Of a stretch of 64,000 bases of DNA, positions 34,835-43,863 are shown piece by piece (positions within the stretch are counted from its first letter, which is position 1; every line of letters starts with the position of its first letter). The DNA lies in the NCBI RefSeq assembly GCF_900104955.1, contig NZ_FNSI01000001.1, positions 4,064,001 to 4,128,000 of the forward strand, given 5' to 3'. A program made the translations under genes and the position numbers. The notes below the pieces were generated by a model that saw only the letters and a program-made list of their open reading frames with translations, did no database searches and was not told the DNA's origin. The stretch comes from Beijerinckia sp. 28-YEA-48. Lineage in GTDB: Bacteria; Pseudomonadota; Alphaproteobacteria; Rhizobiales; Beijerinckiaceae.

Positions 34835-35998
34835 TCAAGGCGTAGGCGACGACAACAGTTTCCAGGCACCATTGTCGATTTTCACCAGCGTCACCGACCG
34901 CTCGTCCACGCCATAGGTGCTGGCAGGTACGAAGTTGTAGACGCCGTAGGCGCCAGCGAGTTCCTTCGTCGAATAAAGCGCCGCCCGAATCGCGGCCCGG
35001 AATTCCGGTGTCCCAGACTTCGCGCCCGTCGCTTTGGCCCGCTTGATCGCATCGGTCAGAATAAGCCAGCCATCGAAGGCATAAGGCGAGAAGCCATCGA
35101 TCGCCGGCGCGCTATTGGCCTTCTGATAGGCCTCGCGATAGGCGAGCGCGACCTTCTTGGTCGGATTGGAATCGGGCAATTGTTCAGCGACGATGACCGG
35201 CCCGGTCGGACAGATGATGCCATTGGCGGCCTTGCCGGCGACGCGCAGGAAATCCGCGCTGATCATGCCGTTATTGCCATAGACCAGCCCTTTGTAACCA
35301 CGCTCGGTCAGCCCGATCGCCGGCAGCGCGGCCGGTGTCGCGGTACCGCCAATGACCACGGCATCTGGGCGCTGTGAAACGATCTTCAAGACCTGGCCGG
35401 TGACGGAGGTTTCAGTGCGCGCATAACGCTCGTTGGCGACAATGTTGATGCCGGCCTCTTTGGCGCTCTCGACCAGCGAACTGTACATTAGATCACCCAA
35501 CGCATCGTTGAAGCCGATGAAAGCCACCGTCTTCACCTTATTCGCCTTCATATGACCGACAATGCCTTGAAACAGCAGCAACTGCGGCTGCAGGGATTGC
35601 ACCACCCACGGCCCGCCTTCGCCCGTCGGTGGCGGCGTGATGGGGGAGACCGCAACCATCGGCACTTTCAGTTCAACCGCGATCGTCGCCATGGCCACCG
35701 TTTGCGGCGCGCCGGACGTCCCGATCAGCGCATCGACTTTCTCCTGCTCGACGAGCTTGCGGGTGTTGCGCGCGGCCATCGACGGATCGGAAGCATCATC
35801 GAGCTCAATGACACGAACGGCCTCGCCGTCGATCTCGCCGCGATAGGTCTGACCAGCCGCAATGCCTTTTCCAATAGGAATGCCGATCGAAGAGACGGCG
35901 CCGCTGAGGCCGGTGACGAAGCCGACCACGATTTCGGCGGAGGCGGCTGCGGGCCATAGCAGCGAAATCGAGAGTGCGGATACCAGAATGCGTTTCAT
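34835..35998 (-). CDS. Branched-chain amino acid-type ABC transporter binding protein (LivJ-like)
   Basis: 387 residues with a signal peptide (cleavage after AASAE near residue 22) and the type I periplasmic fold: IVVGFVTGLSGAVSSIGIP, RVIELDDASDPSMAARNTRKLVEQEKVD and GTSGAPQTVAMA. It is a close paralogue of the protein at 49374-50519, which heads the Liv-type transporter genes. Such proteins in aromatic islands often bind aromatic acids. It lies 66 bases after the thioesterase gene on the same strand and probably shares its transcript. Confidence 0.93.
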   Translation of the reverse strand: MKRILVSALSISLLWPAAASAEIVVGFVTGLSGAVSSIGIPIGKGIAAGQTYRGEIDGEAVRVIELDDASDPSMAARNTRKLVEQEKVDALIGTSGAPQTVAMATIAVELKVPMVAVSPITPPPTGEGGPWVVQSLQPQLLLFQGIVGHMKANKVKTVAFIGFNDALGDLMYSSLVESAKEAGINIVANERYARTETSVTGQVLKIVSQRPDAVVIGGTATPAALPAIGLTERGYKGLVYGNNGMISADFLRVAGKAANGIICPTGPVIVAEQLPDSNPTKKVALAYREAYQKANSAPAIDGFSPYAFDGWLILTDAIKRAKATGAKSGTPEFRAAIRAALYSTKELAGAYGVYNFVPASTYGVDERSVTLVKIDNGAWKLLSSPTP

Positions 35999-36064
35999 GA
36001 CAGCACCTCCATTCGGAATCTCAATCTTGCGACTTGCTCAATCGCGTGGCTAGCGCCTGTTTTG

Positions 36065-36553
36065 CTATTCGGCCACGCCCTCTGTGAGTTCCGGCACATT
36101 GCACCCTTGCCGGTAGGTTTCAAAAGCCCGGCGCAGATCATCCGGGATCGGTATCACCGCATGATCGCGCAACGAGGTCGTCACGGTCACGAAATTGGCC
36201 CGCACGCATTCGAGACCCGCCTTGAAGGCATGCACGGACAGGGCCACGGACGACCGGCCGATGTTCTTGACGATGATTGCGGCCTCAAGCACTTCACCCA
36301 TGGAACTGGGCTGGGAGAAATCGGCCGACACATGCGCATAGCCCAGGCCCATACGCCGCTGCCCAATTAGTAGATGATAGGGAAATCCTAGGGACTGGCT
36401 GTACCAGTCCTCGATTACACCATTGAAAATATTGAAATATTCTGGCGTGTAAACGATGCCGGCGGGATCGCAATCGCCGAACCGGATCAGAAAGCTTGTG
36501 CGCCAGACGCTGGCGGGCAGTGACGAGAGCGGCAAGGGGACGAAGCGCGGCAT
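36065..36553 (-). CDS. Acyl-CoA thioesterase, 4-hydroxybenzoyl-CoA thioesterase family
   Basis: 162 residues of hot-dog fold from ATG 36553 (AAGGG upstream); a TTG at 36565 is an alternative. The family motif RFGDCDPAGIVYTPEYFNIF (about residues 24-43) carries the catalytic Asp of 4HBT enzymes. It would hydrolyse an aryl-CoA to the free acid and CoA in the cytoplasm. Context (IorAB, CoA ligases, dioxygenase) makes anthraniloyl-CoA or a related aryl-CoA a plausible substrate. It is divergent from the MarR gene across 228 bases. Confidence 0.88.
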   Translation of the reverse strand: MPRFVPLPLSSLPASVWRTSFLIRFGDCDPAGIVYTPEYFNIFNGVIEDWYSQSLGFPYHLLIGQRRMGLGYAHVSADFSQPSSMGEVLEAAIIVKNIGRSSVALSVHAFKAGLECVRANFVTVTTSLRDHAVIPIPDDLRRAFETYRQGCNVPELTEGVAE

Positions 36554-36567
36554 CAGGCCCTTCAATT

Positions 36568-36597
36568 TAGTTTGTGCATGAAGTTATTTTCAAACTA
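36568..36597. promoter_or_regulatory. Paired half-sites TAGTTTG...CAAACTA (site E)
   Basis: TAGTTTG at 36568-36574 and its complement CAAACTA at 36591-36597 face each other across 16 bases in the thioesterase/MarR intergenic gap. The same heptamers form the outer arms of site A, but in the opposite relative orientation, and the 14-bp core is absent. The relation to MarR binding is uncertain. The rest of this 228-base gap contains no gene. Confidence 0.35.
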
Positions 36598-36781
36598 CCT
36601 TAGCCGCTCGTACGAGTCCATCGTGATGATCGGCCGGCTACAGCGCCGAGGATGGAGGAGACTATATGCCGAAAAATGCAGCTTAATGCCGCTTTGATGT
36701 GTGGAGCACTGCCTCAGAAACGTCCATACTCGACATCAACGTCGCTCATCGCTAATGATTGAGATATAAAAGAGTTGGCGG

Positions 36782-37408
36782 ATGCTGGATCTGATGATCG
36801 ACAGATCGCCAAAACAATCAGAAAGCCTCCCAAGACATCCCGTGGACGGTGGCGAGGTCGTATCGAACCGGAAGGAATTCCAGGAGACTATTTTGGGCAT
36901 TGACGTGGAAAGCGATGATCTGTCCCTGGCTTCCAAGCCGGAAGAGGCAAACGAGTTTCGGGCCGAGATCCGGCTCTGGCTGCGTCTGCTCGCCTGCACC
37001 ACGTTGGTCAGCGGCAAGCTGCGGCGGAATTTTCGCGAACAGTTCGATTTCACCCTGCCCCGTTTTGAGCTTCTGGCGCAGCTGGATTTCGAACCCGGCG
37101 GTCTCGTTTTGGGCGAGCTTTCCAAGCGTCTCATGGTTTCGGCCGGCAATATCACGCCCATCCTCACGCGCCTGATCGAGGAAGGTTATATCACCCGTTC
37201 GCCGTCGAGTTTGGACCGACGCGTGCAGATCGTCTGCCTCACCGTTGAGGGACGCAAGAAATTCCGGCGCATGGCGAAGAAACACGGCCAATGGCTGAAC
37301 GACATGTTCCAGGACGTGGACGGCAATGATATCGAGTCGATGGTTCAGCAGCTGTCAAAGCTGAAGCGGGTTTTGAAGGACAGCGAACCCGACGGCACGG
37401 GAAAGTAG
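36782..37408 (+). CDS. MarR family transcriptional regulator
   Basis: 208 residues with a 55-residue N-terminal extension before a standard MarR core: FTLPRFELLAQLDFEPGGLVLGELSKRLMVSAGNITPILTRLIEEGYITR (helices 2-4, about residues 90-140) and the wing SPSSLDRRVQIVCLT. It is the only regulator in the 31-54 kb island and shares the arrangement of IadR-type auxin-responsive repressors, which is inference. Operator-like palindromes before iorA, between the ligase genes and before the dioxygenase operon are its probable targets. It converges with the first ligase gene. Confidence 0.9.
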   Translation: MLDLMIDRSPKQSESLPRHPVDGGEVVSNRKEFQETILGIDVESDDLSLASKPEEANEFRAEIRLWLRLLACTTLVSGKLRRNFREQFDFTLPRFELLAQLDFEPGGLVLGELSKRLMVSAGNITPILTRLIEEGYITRSPSSLDRRVQIVCLTVEGRKKFRRMAKKHGQWLNDMFQDVDGNDIESMVQQLSKLKRVLKDSEPDGTGK

Positions 37409-37434
37409 CGCCTCGGCTCGCCCCGATTCATCTG

Positions 37435-39054
37435 CTATCGACGCAATTTATAGCCCGTGCTTTCGCGATCCCACATGTCGGCGGTGAGACCGGCCTCGCG
37501 CAGGCTGACTTTCTTGATCTTGCCATTCTCGGTCAGCGGCATCTCGTCAACGAAGCGGACGAAACGCGGCACCGCGAAATAGGCCATCCGCCCCTCGCAA
37601 TATTTGATGAGATCAAGGGGAAGCAGGTCCACGCCGGCCTTGCGCTGCACGGCGACCGCCACCTCGTCCTCACCCAGTTCGGAGGGCACCGGATAGACCG
37701 CGCAGGCGGCGACAGCGGGATGGACGTGGATCACGTCTTCGACCTCCCATGACGACACGTTCTCGCCACGGCGGCGGATCGCATCCTTCATCCGGTCGAT
37801 GAAATAATAATGGCCGCTGACATGGCGGACGACGCGGTCGCCGCTGTGAAACCACAGATTGCGCCACGCCTCGACGGTTTTCTCAGACATGCCGAAATAG
37901 CCTGTCGCAAAGGCAAAAGGCTCGCGCGCCCGCAAAATCAGCTCGCCGGCCTCGCCATCGGCGACCGGCGCATCATCAGCGTCGACGATGCGCGCTTCCA
38001 TGCCTTCGACGAGATAACCCATGGAGCCCGGACGATCCGAGGGAATGGGACTGGCGAACACGAAATTGGTTTCCGTCGATCCATAGCCATCAACCAGCGG
38101 CACGCCAAAGCGCTGCCGGAACAGATCATGGAAGCGGGCGGGAACACCGCCGCCTAACGCGACGCGCACGGAATGATTGGCGTCGTCAGCGTTCTCTGGT
38201 TGCGCCAGCAGGATGGCCGCCATGGCGCCGAGAAGATAGGTGACGGTGGCGTGGTGCTTGCGCACCGCCGGCCAGAAGCCAGATGCTGAGAATTTCGGCT
38301 CCAACACATAGGTGCAACCGTTGAGCAGCGCCTGATAGAAGGCGTTCAACGCATTGGTGTGAAAAATCGGCAGAGTCGTCAGCAAGACATCGCCTTCGCG
38401 GATGCCAAGGGCGCGGGCGGAATAGATGCCCCACCAGAATAGCTGCGCCTGCGGGCAGCAGACGCCTTTCGCCGGGCCGGTCGTGCCGGATGTGTAGAGG
38501 ACCGCGACGGTATCGCCCGGGCGCGGCAGCGGCAGCTCAACCTTCTGCTGTGTACCCGCGCCGCGTTCAAGGCCAGTTGCATCGATGGTCCAGAGCAATT
38601 CCGGCAGCAGGCCCGCCTCGCTCACCGCCTCGAGATTGGGCCGATAGATCTCTTCGACCACGAGAAGTTTGGGGCCGGAATTGCGAAAGATATGCTGCAG
38701 CTGCGGACCGCGCAGCGCCGGATTGATCGGCACGGCCACGGCGCCGAGCCAGGCACAGCCGAGATAAATTTCCAGAAATTCCGCGCGGTTGGAGGCCAGG
38801 ATCGCGACGCGATCGCCAGGGGCGATGCCCACTGCTGCCAGGCTTTGCGCCGATGCGGCGGCGACCTCGGCTGTCTGCGCATAAGTCCACTGCACATTCC
38901 CAGCAACGAGCAGGATCCGGTCGCCATAACGGGCGGCCTGCCTGGTCAGAATTGTCGTCAGGACCCGTTCGGACGGAGCGAATTGCGCCACGATGTCTTG
39001 GAAACGATCGCCTGATGTCCCAACGTCGGAAGAAGCACGCGCAACCGGATCCAA
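37435..39054 (-). CDS. AMP-dependent acyl-CoA synthetase (first copy)
   Basis: 539 residues of the ANL superfamily, with P-loop YTSGTTGPAKGV near residue 190, GYGSTETNFVFASP near 325 and the hinge/Lys regions FHSGDRVVRH, DRMKDAIRRRGENVSSWEVE and the C-terminal Lys in ENGKIKK. The fold is CaiC-like. It would adenylate a carboxylic acid and form its CoA thioester. Divergent from the second ligase across 119 bases that hold operator-like site B. In this island it may activate the hydroxy-oxindole acetate or a later acid. Confidence 0.92.
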   Translation of the reverse strand: MDPVARASSDVGTSGDRFQDIVAQFAPSERVLTTILTRQAARYGDRILLVAGNVQWTYAQTAEVAAASAQSLAAVGIAPGDRVAILASNRAEFLEIYLGCAWLGAVAVPINPALRGPQLQHIFRNSGPKLLVVEEIYRPNLEAVSEAGLLPELLWTIDATGLERGAGTQQKVELPLPRPGDTVAVLYTSGTTGPAKGVCCPQAQLFWWGIYSARALGIREGDVLLTTLPIFHTNALNAFYQALLNGCTYVLEPKFSASGFWPAVRKHHATVTYLLGAMAAILLAQPENADDANHSVRVALGGGVPARFHDLFRQRFGVPLVDGYGSTETNFVFASPIPSDRPGSMGYLVEGMEARIVDADDAPVADGEAGELILRAREPFAFATGYFGMSEKTVEAWRNLWFHSGDRVVRHVSGHYYFIDRMKDAIRRRGENVSSWEVEDVIHVHPAVAACAVYPVPSELGEDEVAVAVQRKAGVDLLPLDLIKYCEGRMAYFAVPRFVRFVDEMPLTENGKIKKVSLREAGLTADMWDRESTGYKLRR

Positions 39055-39110
39055 TGCCGATCTCCTGGAAATCGCTCTCGTAGAAACTATGACATGGAGG
39101 GCTATGGATT

Positions 39111-39140
39111 ACGAGATATTTTATGCCTAAAGTGATTTCG
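39111..39140. promoter_or_regulatory. Operator-like element (site B)
   Basis: The inner core ATTTTATGCCTAAA (39118-39131) differs from that of site A at one base. The outer arms are imperfect. The element lies in the 119-base divergent promoter of the two CoA-ligase genes, ending 33 bases before the ATG at 39174, so one bound repressor could control both. Confidence 0.7.
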
Positions 39141-39173
39141 AAGCCTCGCCGCAATCGGCCACTCTGGTGATCC

Positions 39174-40823
39174 ATGTCGCATCTCGATGTCCTGACACAG
39201 TACCGTTCTCCCTACGAAGCTTTCACCGCGGCGGCGGCACGACGGCCGGAGGCGCCGTTTCTGATCGCTCCGGCGAGCGCGGAACTGTCCTATGCGCGCG
39301 ACGGATTTCGCATCAGCTACGGCGACATGCTGAAGCGGGTCGAGAGCTTGAAAGCAGAACTCGCAGCCGCCGGCTATGGCTGCGGCGCGCGTGTGGCTTT
39401 GCTGCTCGACAATCACCCGGAATTCTTCGAGCACTGGCTGGCGCTGAACGCACTCGGTGTTTCGATCGCACCGATCAATCCGGATCTGCGCACCGACGAG
39501 CTGTCCTATCAATTGCATAAATCACGGGCCGATCTTCTGATCGCTTCGGAAGAACGCATGGCAATGGCCCGGCAAGCGGACCTCGGGCGCGCCCGTCTCA
39601 TCGGGCCGGGCGCTGCTATTCCCGCCAGCCAGAGCACCGTGACCGGGCAGAACGATGCCTCCGGCAACGAATGCGCCTTGCTGTTCACATCGGGCAGCAC
39701 GGCGCAGCCGAAGGGCTGCGTGCTGTCGAACCGCTATTTCCTGGGTGTCGCCGACTGGTACGTCAACCAGGGCGGCACGGCGGCCGTGAAAAGCGAGGAC
39801 GAAATCAATCTGACGCCACTGCCGATGTTCCATATGAACGCGCTTGGCGCCAGCGCGGTCGGCATGATGGTGATCGGTGGCGCCATCGTGCCGCTCGACC
39901 GTTTCAGCGCGACGCGCTGGTGGGCAAGCGTCGCCGACAGCAAAGCAACCATCGTCCACTGCCTCGGCGTCATTCCCGCCATTCTGCTGCAACTGCCGGT
40001 GAGCGAGAGTGAACGGCAACACCAGGTGCGCTTCGCCTTCGCACCGGCGGTCGACGTGCGCCACCGAGCGACCTTCGAAGAACGCTATGGCATTCCCATC
40101 GTCGATGCCTGGGCGATGACGGAGACCGGCGGCGCTGCCGCGACGACCACCGCACAAGAGCCCGGCGGCTTCGCCTCGCGCTGCATCGGGCGTCCTGCTG
40201 CGACCATGGACTATCGTTTGGTCAATGAAGAAGGTGAGGCCGCAAAAGCCGGCGAGCCCGGCGAACTTCTGGTGCGCGCCAAAGGCGATGACCCGCGCGC
40301 CGGTTTCTTCACAGCCTATCTCGATGATCCAACAAGCACGGCGGAAGCCTGGGATGGCGGCTGGTTCCACACCGGCGACTATGTCTCCGCCGGGCCGGAC
40401 GGTCTGTTGTACTTCTTCGATCGCAAAAAAAGTATTGTCCGGCGCAGCGGCGAGAATATCGCGGTGCTGGAGGTCGAATCCGCGCTGCATAAATTGCCGA
40501 TGGTGGAAGCAACCGCCGTAACGCCGGTTCCCGACGATCTGCGTGGCGAGGAGGTTTTCGCTTTCGTCGTGCGTTCCGAGAGCGCCGCGAAGCCTGATGC
40601 GGCGCTGGCCGAGAGCATCGTCCAAGGCGCGGCGGAAACGCTCGCCTATCACAAGGTCCCCGCCTATATCGCCTTCGTCGACAGCCTGCCGCTGTCATCG
40701 ACGAAGAAGATCGCCCGTGGCGAGGTCAAGACATTGGCGACCACTGCGGTGCGCGAGCAGACGGCCTTCGACTTCCGGGCGCTGAAAGCACAGTTGCGCA
40801 AGGCGCCGGCGGGCAAGAACTAG
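39174..40823 (+). CDS. AMP-dependent acyl-CoA synthetase (second copy)
   Basis: 549 residues, ANL fold, only distantly similar to the first ligase. The P-loop is FTSGSTAQPKGCVL, less canonical than the usual TSGTTGxPKG. Other landmarks are AWAMTETGGAAA, GWFHTGDYVSAG, FDRKKSIVRRSGENIAVLEVE and a C-terminal Lys in SSTKKIARGE. It makes a CoA thioester from an acid with ATP. A separate substrate from the first copy is likely (for example indole-acetate oxidation product against anthranilate); this cannot be read from sequence. It converges with the PEP-mutase-family gene. Confidence 0.92.
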   Translation: MSHLDVLTQYRSPYEAFTAAAARRPEAPFLIAPASAELSYARDGFRISYGDMLKRVESLKAELAAAGYGCGARVALLLDNHPEFFEHWLALNALGVSIAPINPDLRTDELSYQLHKSRADLLIASEERMAMARQADLGRARLIGPGAAIPASQSTVTGQNDASGNECALLFTSGSTAQPKGCVLSNRYFLGVADWYVNQGGTAAVKSEDEINLTPLPMFHMNALGASAVGMMVIGGAIVPLDRFSATRWWASVADSKATIVHCLGVIPAILLQLPVSESERQHQVRFAFAPAVDVRHRATFEERYGIPIVDAWAMTETGGAAATTTAQEPGGFASRCIGRPAATMDYRLVNEEGEAAKAGEPGELLVRAKGDDPRAGFFTAYLDDPTSTAEAWDGGWFHTGDYVSAGPDGLLYFFDRKKSIVRRSGENIAVLEVESALHKLPMVEATAVTPVPDDLRGEEVFAFVVRSESAAKPDAALAESIVQGAAETLAYHKVPAYIAFVDSLPLSSTKKIARGEVKTLATTAVREQTAFDFRALKAQLRKAPAGKN

Positions 40824-40844
40824 GCTTGGACTGGAACGCGCGCC

Positions 40845-41723
40845 TCAGCGCAGATAGGCCTTTTCGAGCTCCCGCATGCGTGCATCGCCTTGCAGGGCAA
40901 ACACCTCGGCGACCGAGGCGATGTCGTTTTCCACTCCAGCAATGCCGCCTTCGGCCAGAATACGCCGAAAGGTGCTTTGCATCGCGGCGACGGCGGCACG
41001 AATGGCATGGTTGCCGCAGATGATCAGCCCGACCTTTTCCAGGGCGCCGACATCGGCGAACGAGAGTTGCGGATAGCTCGTCGGCACCAAAACCAGCGGC
41101 ACCTGCCCCGGCCAGGCCCGGCAGAATGACAAGATTTCGTTGGGTGTCTTCTGCTTGCTGTGAATCAACACGGCGTCGGCGCCCGCCTCGACATAGGCGC
41201 GGCCACGGGCCAGCGCCTCCTCTTCGCCCAAGCCGGCGATAAGCGCTTCCGTGCGCGCCATCACCAGGGCGCCACCAGCAGCCGCCTTGGCCGCTTCGAT
41301 CTTGCCCTGGAACTCGCCAACCGAGACCAATTCCTGCCGACCACCGGCGCGCAGGCTGCTGTCTTTCGGAAAGGTCTTGTCTTCCATGACGACCGCTGCC
41401 ACGCCAGCCGCCACATAGCGCGGCACGACATAGGCAACGTTGACCGCGTTGCCGAAGCCCGTGTCGATATCGGCGATGACCGGGGCATCCTGCGCCTCGC
41501 CGATCGCGCGCATCATCTCGAGATGCGTATCCATCGCCAGAATATTGGCATCGGGCACCGCATAAGAGGCCGACAACTCGAAGCCGCTGCCCCAGATGGC
41601 ATCAAAGCCCGCGCCAGCGGCGAGTTTGGCCGCAAGCGGATTGTGCGCGGCCATGGCAAGCGCAGGTTTGCGGACGTCGAGCTTAGCGCGAAGCGCTGCA
41701 GCCTTGGGGTTATCCTGCACCAT
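40845..41723 (-). CDS. PEP mutase / phosphonopyruvate hydrolase-type isocitrate-lyase superfamily protein
   Basis: 292 residues. Metal-site DIDTGFGN (85-92) and loop EDKTFPKDSS (114-123) match phosphoenolpyruvate mutase and phosphonopyruvate hydrolase and not the KKCGH loop of lyases. The later HSKQKTPNEILSFCRAWPGQVPLVLVPTSYP and ICGNHAIRAAVAAMQ segments also follow that subgroup. No phosphonopyruvate decarboxylase or transaminase is near, which argues against phosphonate biosynthesis. It is the last gene of the dioxygenase operon, 87 bases after the cyclase gene; its role there is unknown. Confidence 0.82.
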   Translation of the reverse strand: MVQDNPKAAALRAKLDVRKPALAMAAHNPLAAKLAAGAGFDAIWGSGFELSASYAVPDANILAMDTHLEMMRAIGEAQDAPVIADIDTGFGNAVNVAYVVPRYVAAGVAAVVMEDKTFPKDSSLRAGGRQELVSVGEFQGKIEAAKAAAGGALVMARTEALIAGLGEEEALARGRAYVEAGADAVLIHSKQKTPNEILSFCRAWPGQVPLVLVPTSYPQLSFADVGALEKVGLIICGNHAIRAAVAAMQSTFRRILAEGGIAGVENDIASVAEVFALQGDARMRELEKAYLR

Positions 41724-41810
41724 GGTGTCGCCCTTCGTCCAAACATTCGTTGATGGAATGCTATATCGGACTCACGGCAATAGGGGTCAACCTCAGGCGT
41801 CGTCCCTGCT

Positions 41811-42590
41811 CTAGTTCGTGACCAGCGCCAGCACGCGCAGCGGGCTGCCGGAGCCGTTCTCGATCTTCAGCGGCGCCGATACGATCATCGCGCCTGTCGG
41901 CGGCAGCTGGTCGAGATTGCACAGGCATTGCAGGCCGTAGCGGCCAGCGCCATGCAGGTAATGATGCGCCGGCAGAGGTGGATCGAGATGGAAGGCTTGG
42001 CCCCAGTCGGTACCGATGGTCTCAGTCCCAAAGCCGATGACACCACGTTCATGGACGAGCCAACGCATGACTTCGGCATTTGGCCCCGGGGTGTGGGCGC
42101 CGTCATCCTTCAAATTGGCGTAGTCGCGGAAATTCCGCTTCGACCAATCGGTGCGCAGCAGCACCCAATGACGTTCGGGAATGCGGCCGTGCTTGGCCTC
42201 CCAAGCTTCGACGATGGGAACAGTCAGCAGAAAATCCGCGTCTTTCGCGGCCTCCGCCGAACAATCGATGACGCAGGCCGGCGCGATCATGTCCTGAACC
42301 GGCAGCGTGTCGACCGCATTGTTCGGCAGGTCTTTGCCGGTGTGCCAGTGAATCGGCGCGTCGAAATGGGTGCCGGTATGTTCACACAGCGTGATGTTGT
42401 TCCAATACCAGCCGGGCCCGGCATCGTCATAGCGCGAGATGCGCTGAATGCGCATCGGCATCGCCTGACCCACTTCCGGCGGCAGAACGATAACGGGGAA
42501 GTCGGGGCTCAAGGTGAATGTCAGATCGACAATCCTGACCTTGCCGGATGCAATCGCCAAAGCGAAATCCTGAAGCGGCGATTTATCCAT
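41811..42590 (-). CDS. Cyclase-family metal-dependent hydrolase (isatin hydrolase/kynurenine formamidase fold)
   Basis: 259 residues from ATG 42590 with GGAG upstream. The family motif HTGTHFDAPIH gives the metal ligands His71, His75, Asp77 and His81. The family includes kynurenine formamidase and isatin hydrolase, which cleave amide bonds next to an aniline ring. Placed between an oxindole-forming dioxygenase system and an arylglyoxylate-type oxidoreductase, isatin hydrolysis to isatinate is the best-fitting role; this is inference. It lies 28 bases after the DUF35-SDR gene. Confidence 0.9.
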   Translation of the reverse strand: MDKSPLQDFALAIASGKVRIVDLTFTLSPDFPVIVLPPEVGQAMPMRIQRISRYDDAGPGWYWNNITLCEHTGTHFDAPIHWHTGKDLPNNAVDTLPVQDMIAPACVIDCSAEAAKDADFLLTVPIVEAWEAKHGRIPERHWVLLRTDWSKRNFRDYANLKDDGAHTPGPNAEVMRWLVHERGVIGFGTETIGTDWGQAFHLDPPLPAHHYLHGAGRYGLQCLCNLDQLPPTGAMIVSAPLKIENGSGSPLRVLALVTN

Positions 42591-42618
42591 GACCCATCTC
42601 CAACTGAATTTACGAGAA

Positions 42619-43863
42619 TTATTCGCCGAGTTCGCGCTCAAGCGCTTTCGGATTGGCGGCGAAACGCTGGCGGATTTCTTCGGCGACATCGCCAACGAAA
42701 ACATCTTCGAGACCGTTCTTCAGCCCCCGGATAAGCCCGGTGGCGAGAACACGCGGCGCCAGTTTCGGCGGTGGCACGGTCTGGAACCATTCAGTGTCGA
42801 GCGGCCCGGTGAACACATTCATCACCCGCACGCCGCCTGGCCGCAGCTCGGCACGCAAACATTGCGACAATGACAAGCAGGCCGCTTGCACAGCGGAATA
42901 TTGGCCGAACTTCGGCCAGTTGGCGAAGGCATAGACCGAGAGAATATTGACCCAGGCAGCGGCGCTGTTGACGACGCCATCGGCGCCGCGCATCCGCATC
43001 ACCGGACCAAAGGCCTGCGCCAGATGCAGGAAGGTCAGATAGCTCTGTTCAATCTCATCGACCGATGTGCTGGTGCCATGACGATCGAGTAGTCCGCCGC
43101 CACGGATATGTTCGGCGGTGTTGACGAGGATATCGATCTTGCTGCCGATGTCCGCCGCAAGATCAAAGGTCGATTTTTCATCGGCCGCGTTGAGCGGCAC
43201 GATGGTGACGCCCTCCATGGCGCGTAGCGCCGCTTCGCCCGGAAAGGGCTTCCAGGCATCGGCGATACCGACGAAGACGATGGAAGCACCGGCTTCCTTC
43301 AGCGCGCGGACGACCTCCTGGCCGATGACCGTGCGGCCATTGGTGACGAGCGCGCGCCGGAATTTCGGATCGGCGGTCATTTCCCGCCATTGCTTGTCAT
43401 CGCTCATGTGCGGCGTCTCTGTCTGAGGTTGGGCGAAAGCGACCGGCTGGCCGGCCTTATCGATCTGCAGGCTCATGCGCACCGTGTCGCCTTCCTTGCA
43501 GTCGCCATGCAGGTGCGCGACCATCGTCGGGCCGGCCTCGAGTTTGACGAGACCGATACGCCAGGGGGCGCGTTCGCGGAAATAGACGTCGGCTGGAATG
43601 TGCAGCGTGGTTTCCGACAGGATGACGCCACGGCGCGGCGCATCCTTAAAGACCAGATCATCCGACAGGCACACCGGGCAGGCATCGCGCGCCGGATAGG
43701 TGAAGTTGCCGCAAGCGGCGCAGCATTGCAGAGCGAAGCGTCCTTCGGCCGCGGCCCTCGTCAGCTCATGGGAGGTGCGGCTGCGCCCTTGCGGCGGCAG
43801 GGTCGGCAAGCGGGAGCGGAGAAGCGGATTTTTGCGGCGGGGGCGGATGAGGGGCTCGGTCAT
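42619..43863 (-). CDS. DUF35 OB-fold protein fused to a degenerate short-chain dehydrogenase
   Basis: 414 residues. Residues 30-150 form a DUF35 domain: a zinc ribbon with CAAC (48-51) and CPVC (62-65) and an OB fold. Residues 165-400 have an SDR fold, but the catalytic YxxxK is YSAVQ (Tyr322, Gln326), the glycine motif is TNGRTVIGQ and NNAG is NTAE. The enzymatic half is therefore probably inactive or altered. DUF35 proteins partner thiolase-fold aldolases such as Ltp2, and the thiolase gene overlaps this one by 4 bases. The fusion may be an assembly or CoA-binding subunit. Confidence 0.85.
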   Translation of the reverse strand: MTEPLIRPRRKNPLLRSRLPTLPPQGRSRTSHELTRAAAEGRFALQCCAACGNFTYPARDACPVCLSDDLVFKDAPRRGVILSETTLHIPADVYFRERAPWRIGLVKLEAGPTMVAHLHGDCKEGDTVRMSLQIDKAGQPVAFAQPQTETPHMSDDKQWREMTADPKFRRALVTNGRTVIGQEVVRALKEAGASIVFVGIADAWKPFPGEAALRAMEGVTIVPLNAADEKSTFDLAADIGSKIDILVNTAEHIRGGGLLDRHGTSTSVDEIEQSYLTFLHLAQAFGPVMRMRGADGVVNSAAAWVNILSVYAFANWPKFGQYSAVQAACLSLSQCLRAELRPGGVRVMNVFTGPLDTEWFQTVPPPKLAPRVLATGLIRGLKNGLEDVFVGDVAEEIRQRFAANPKALERELGE

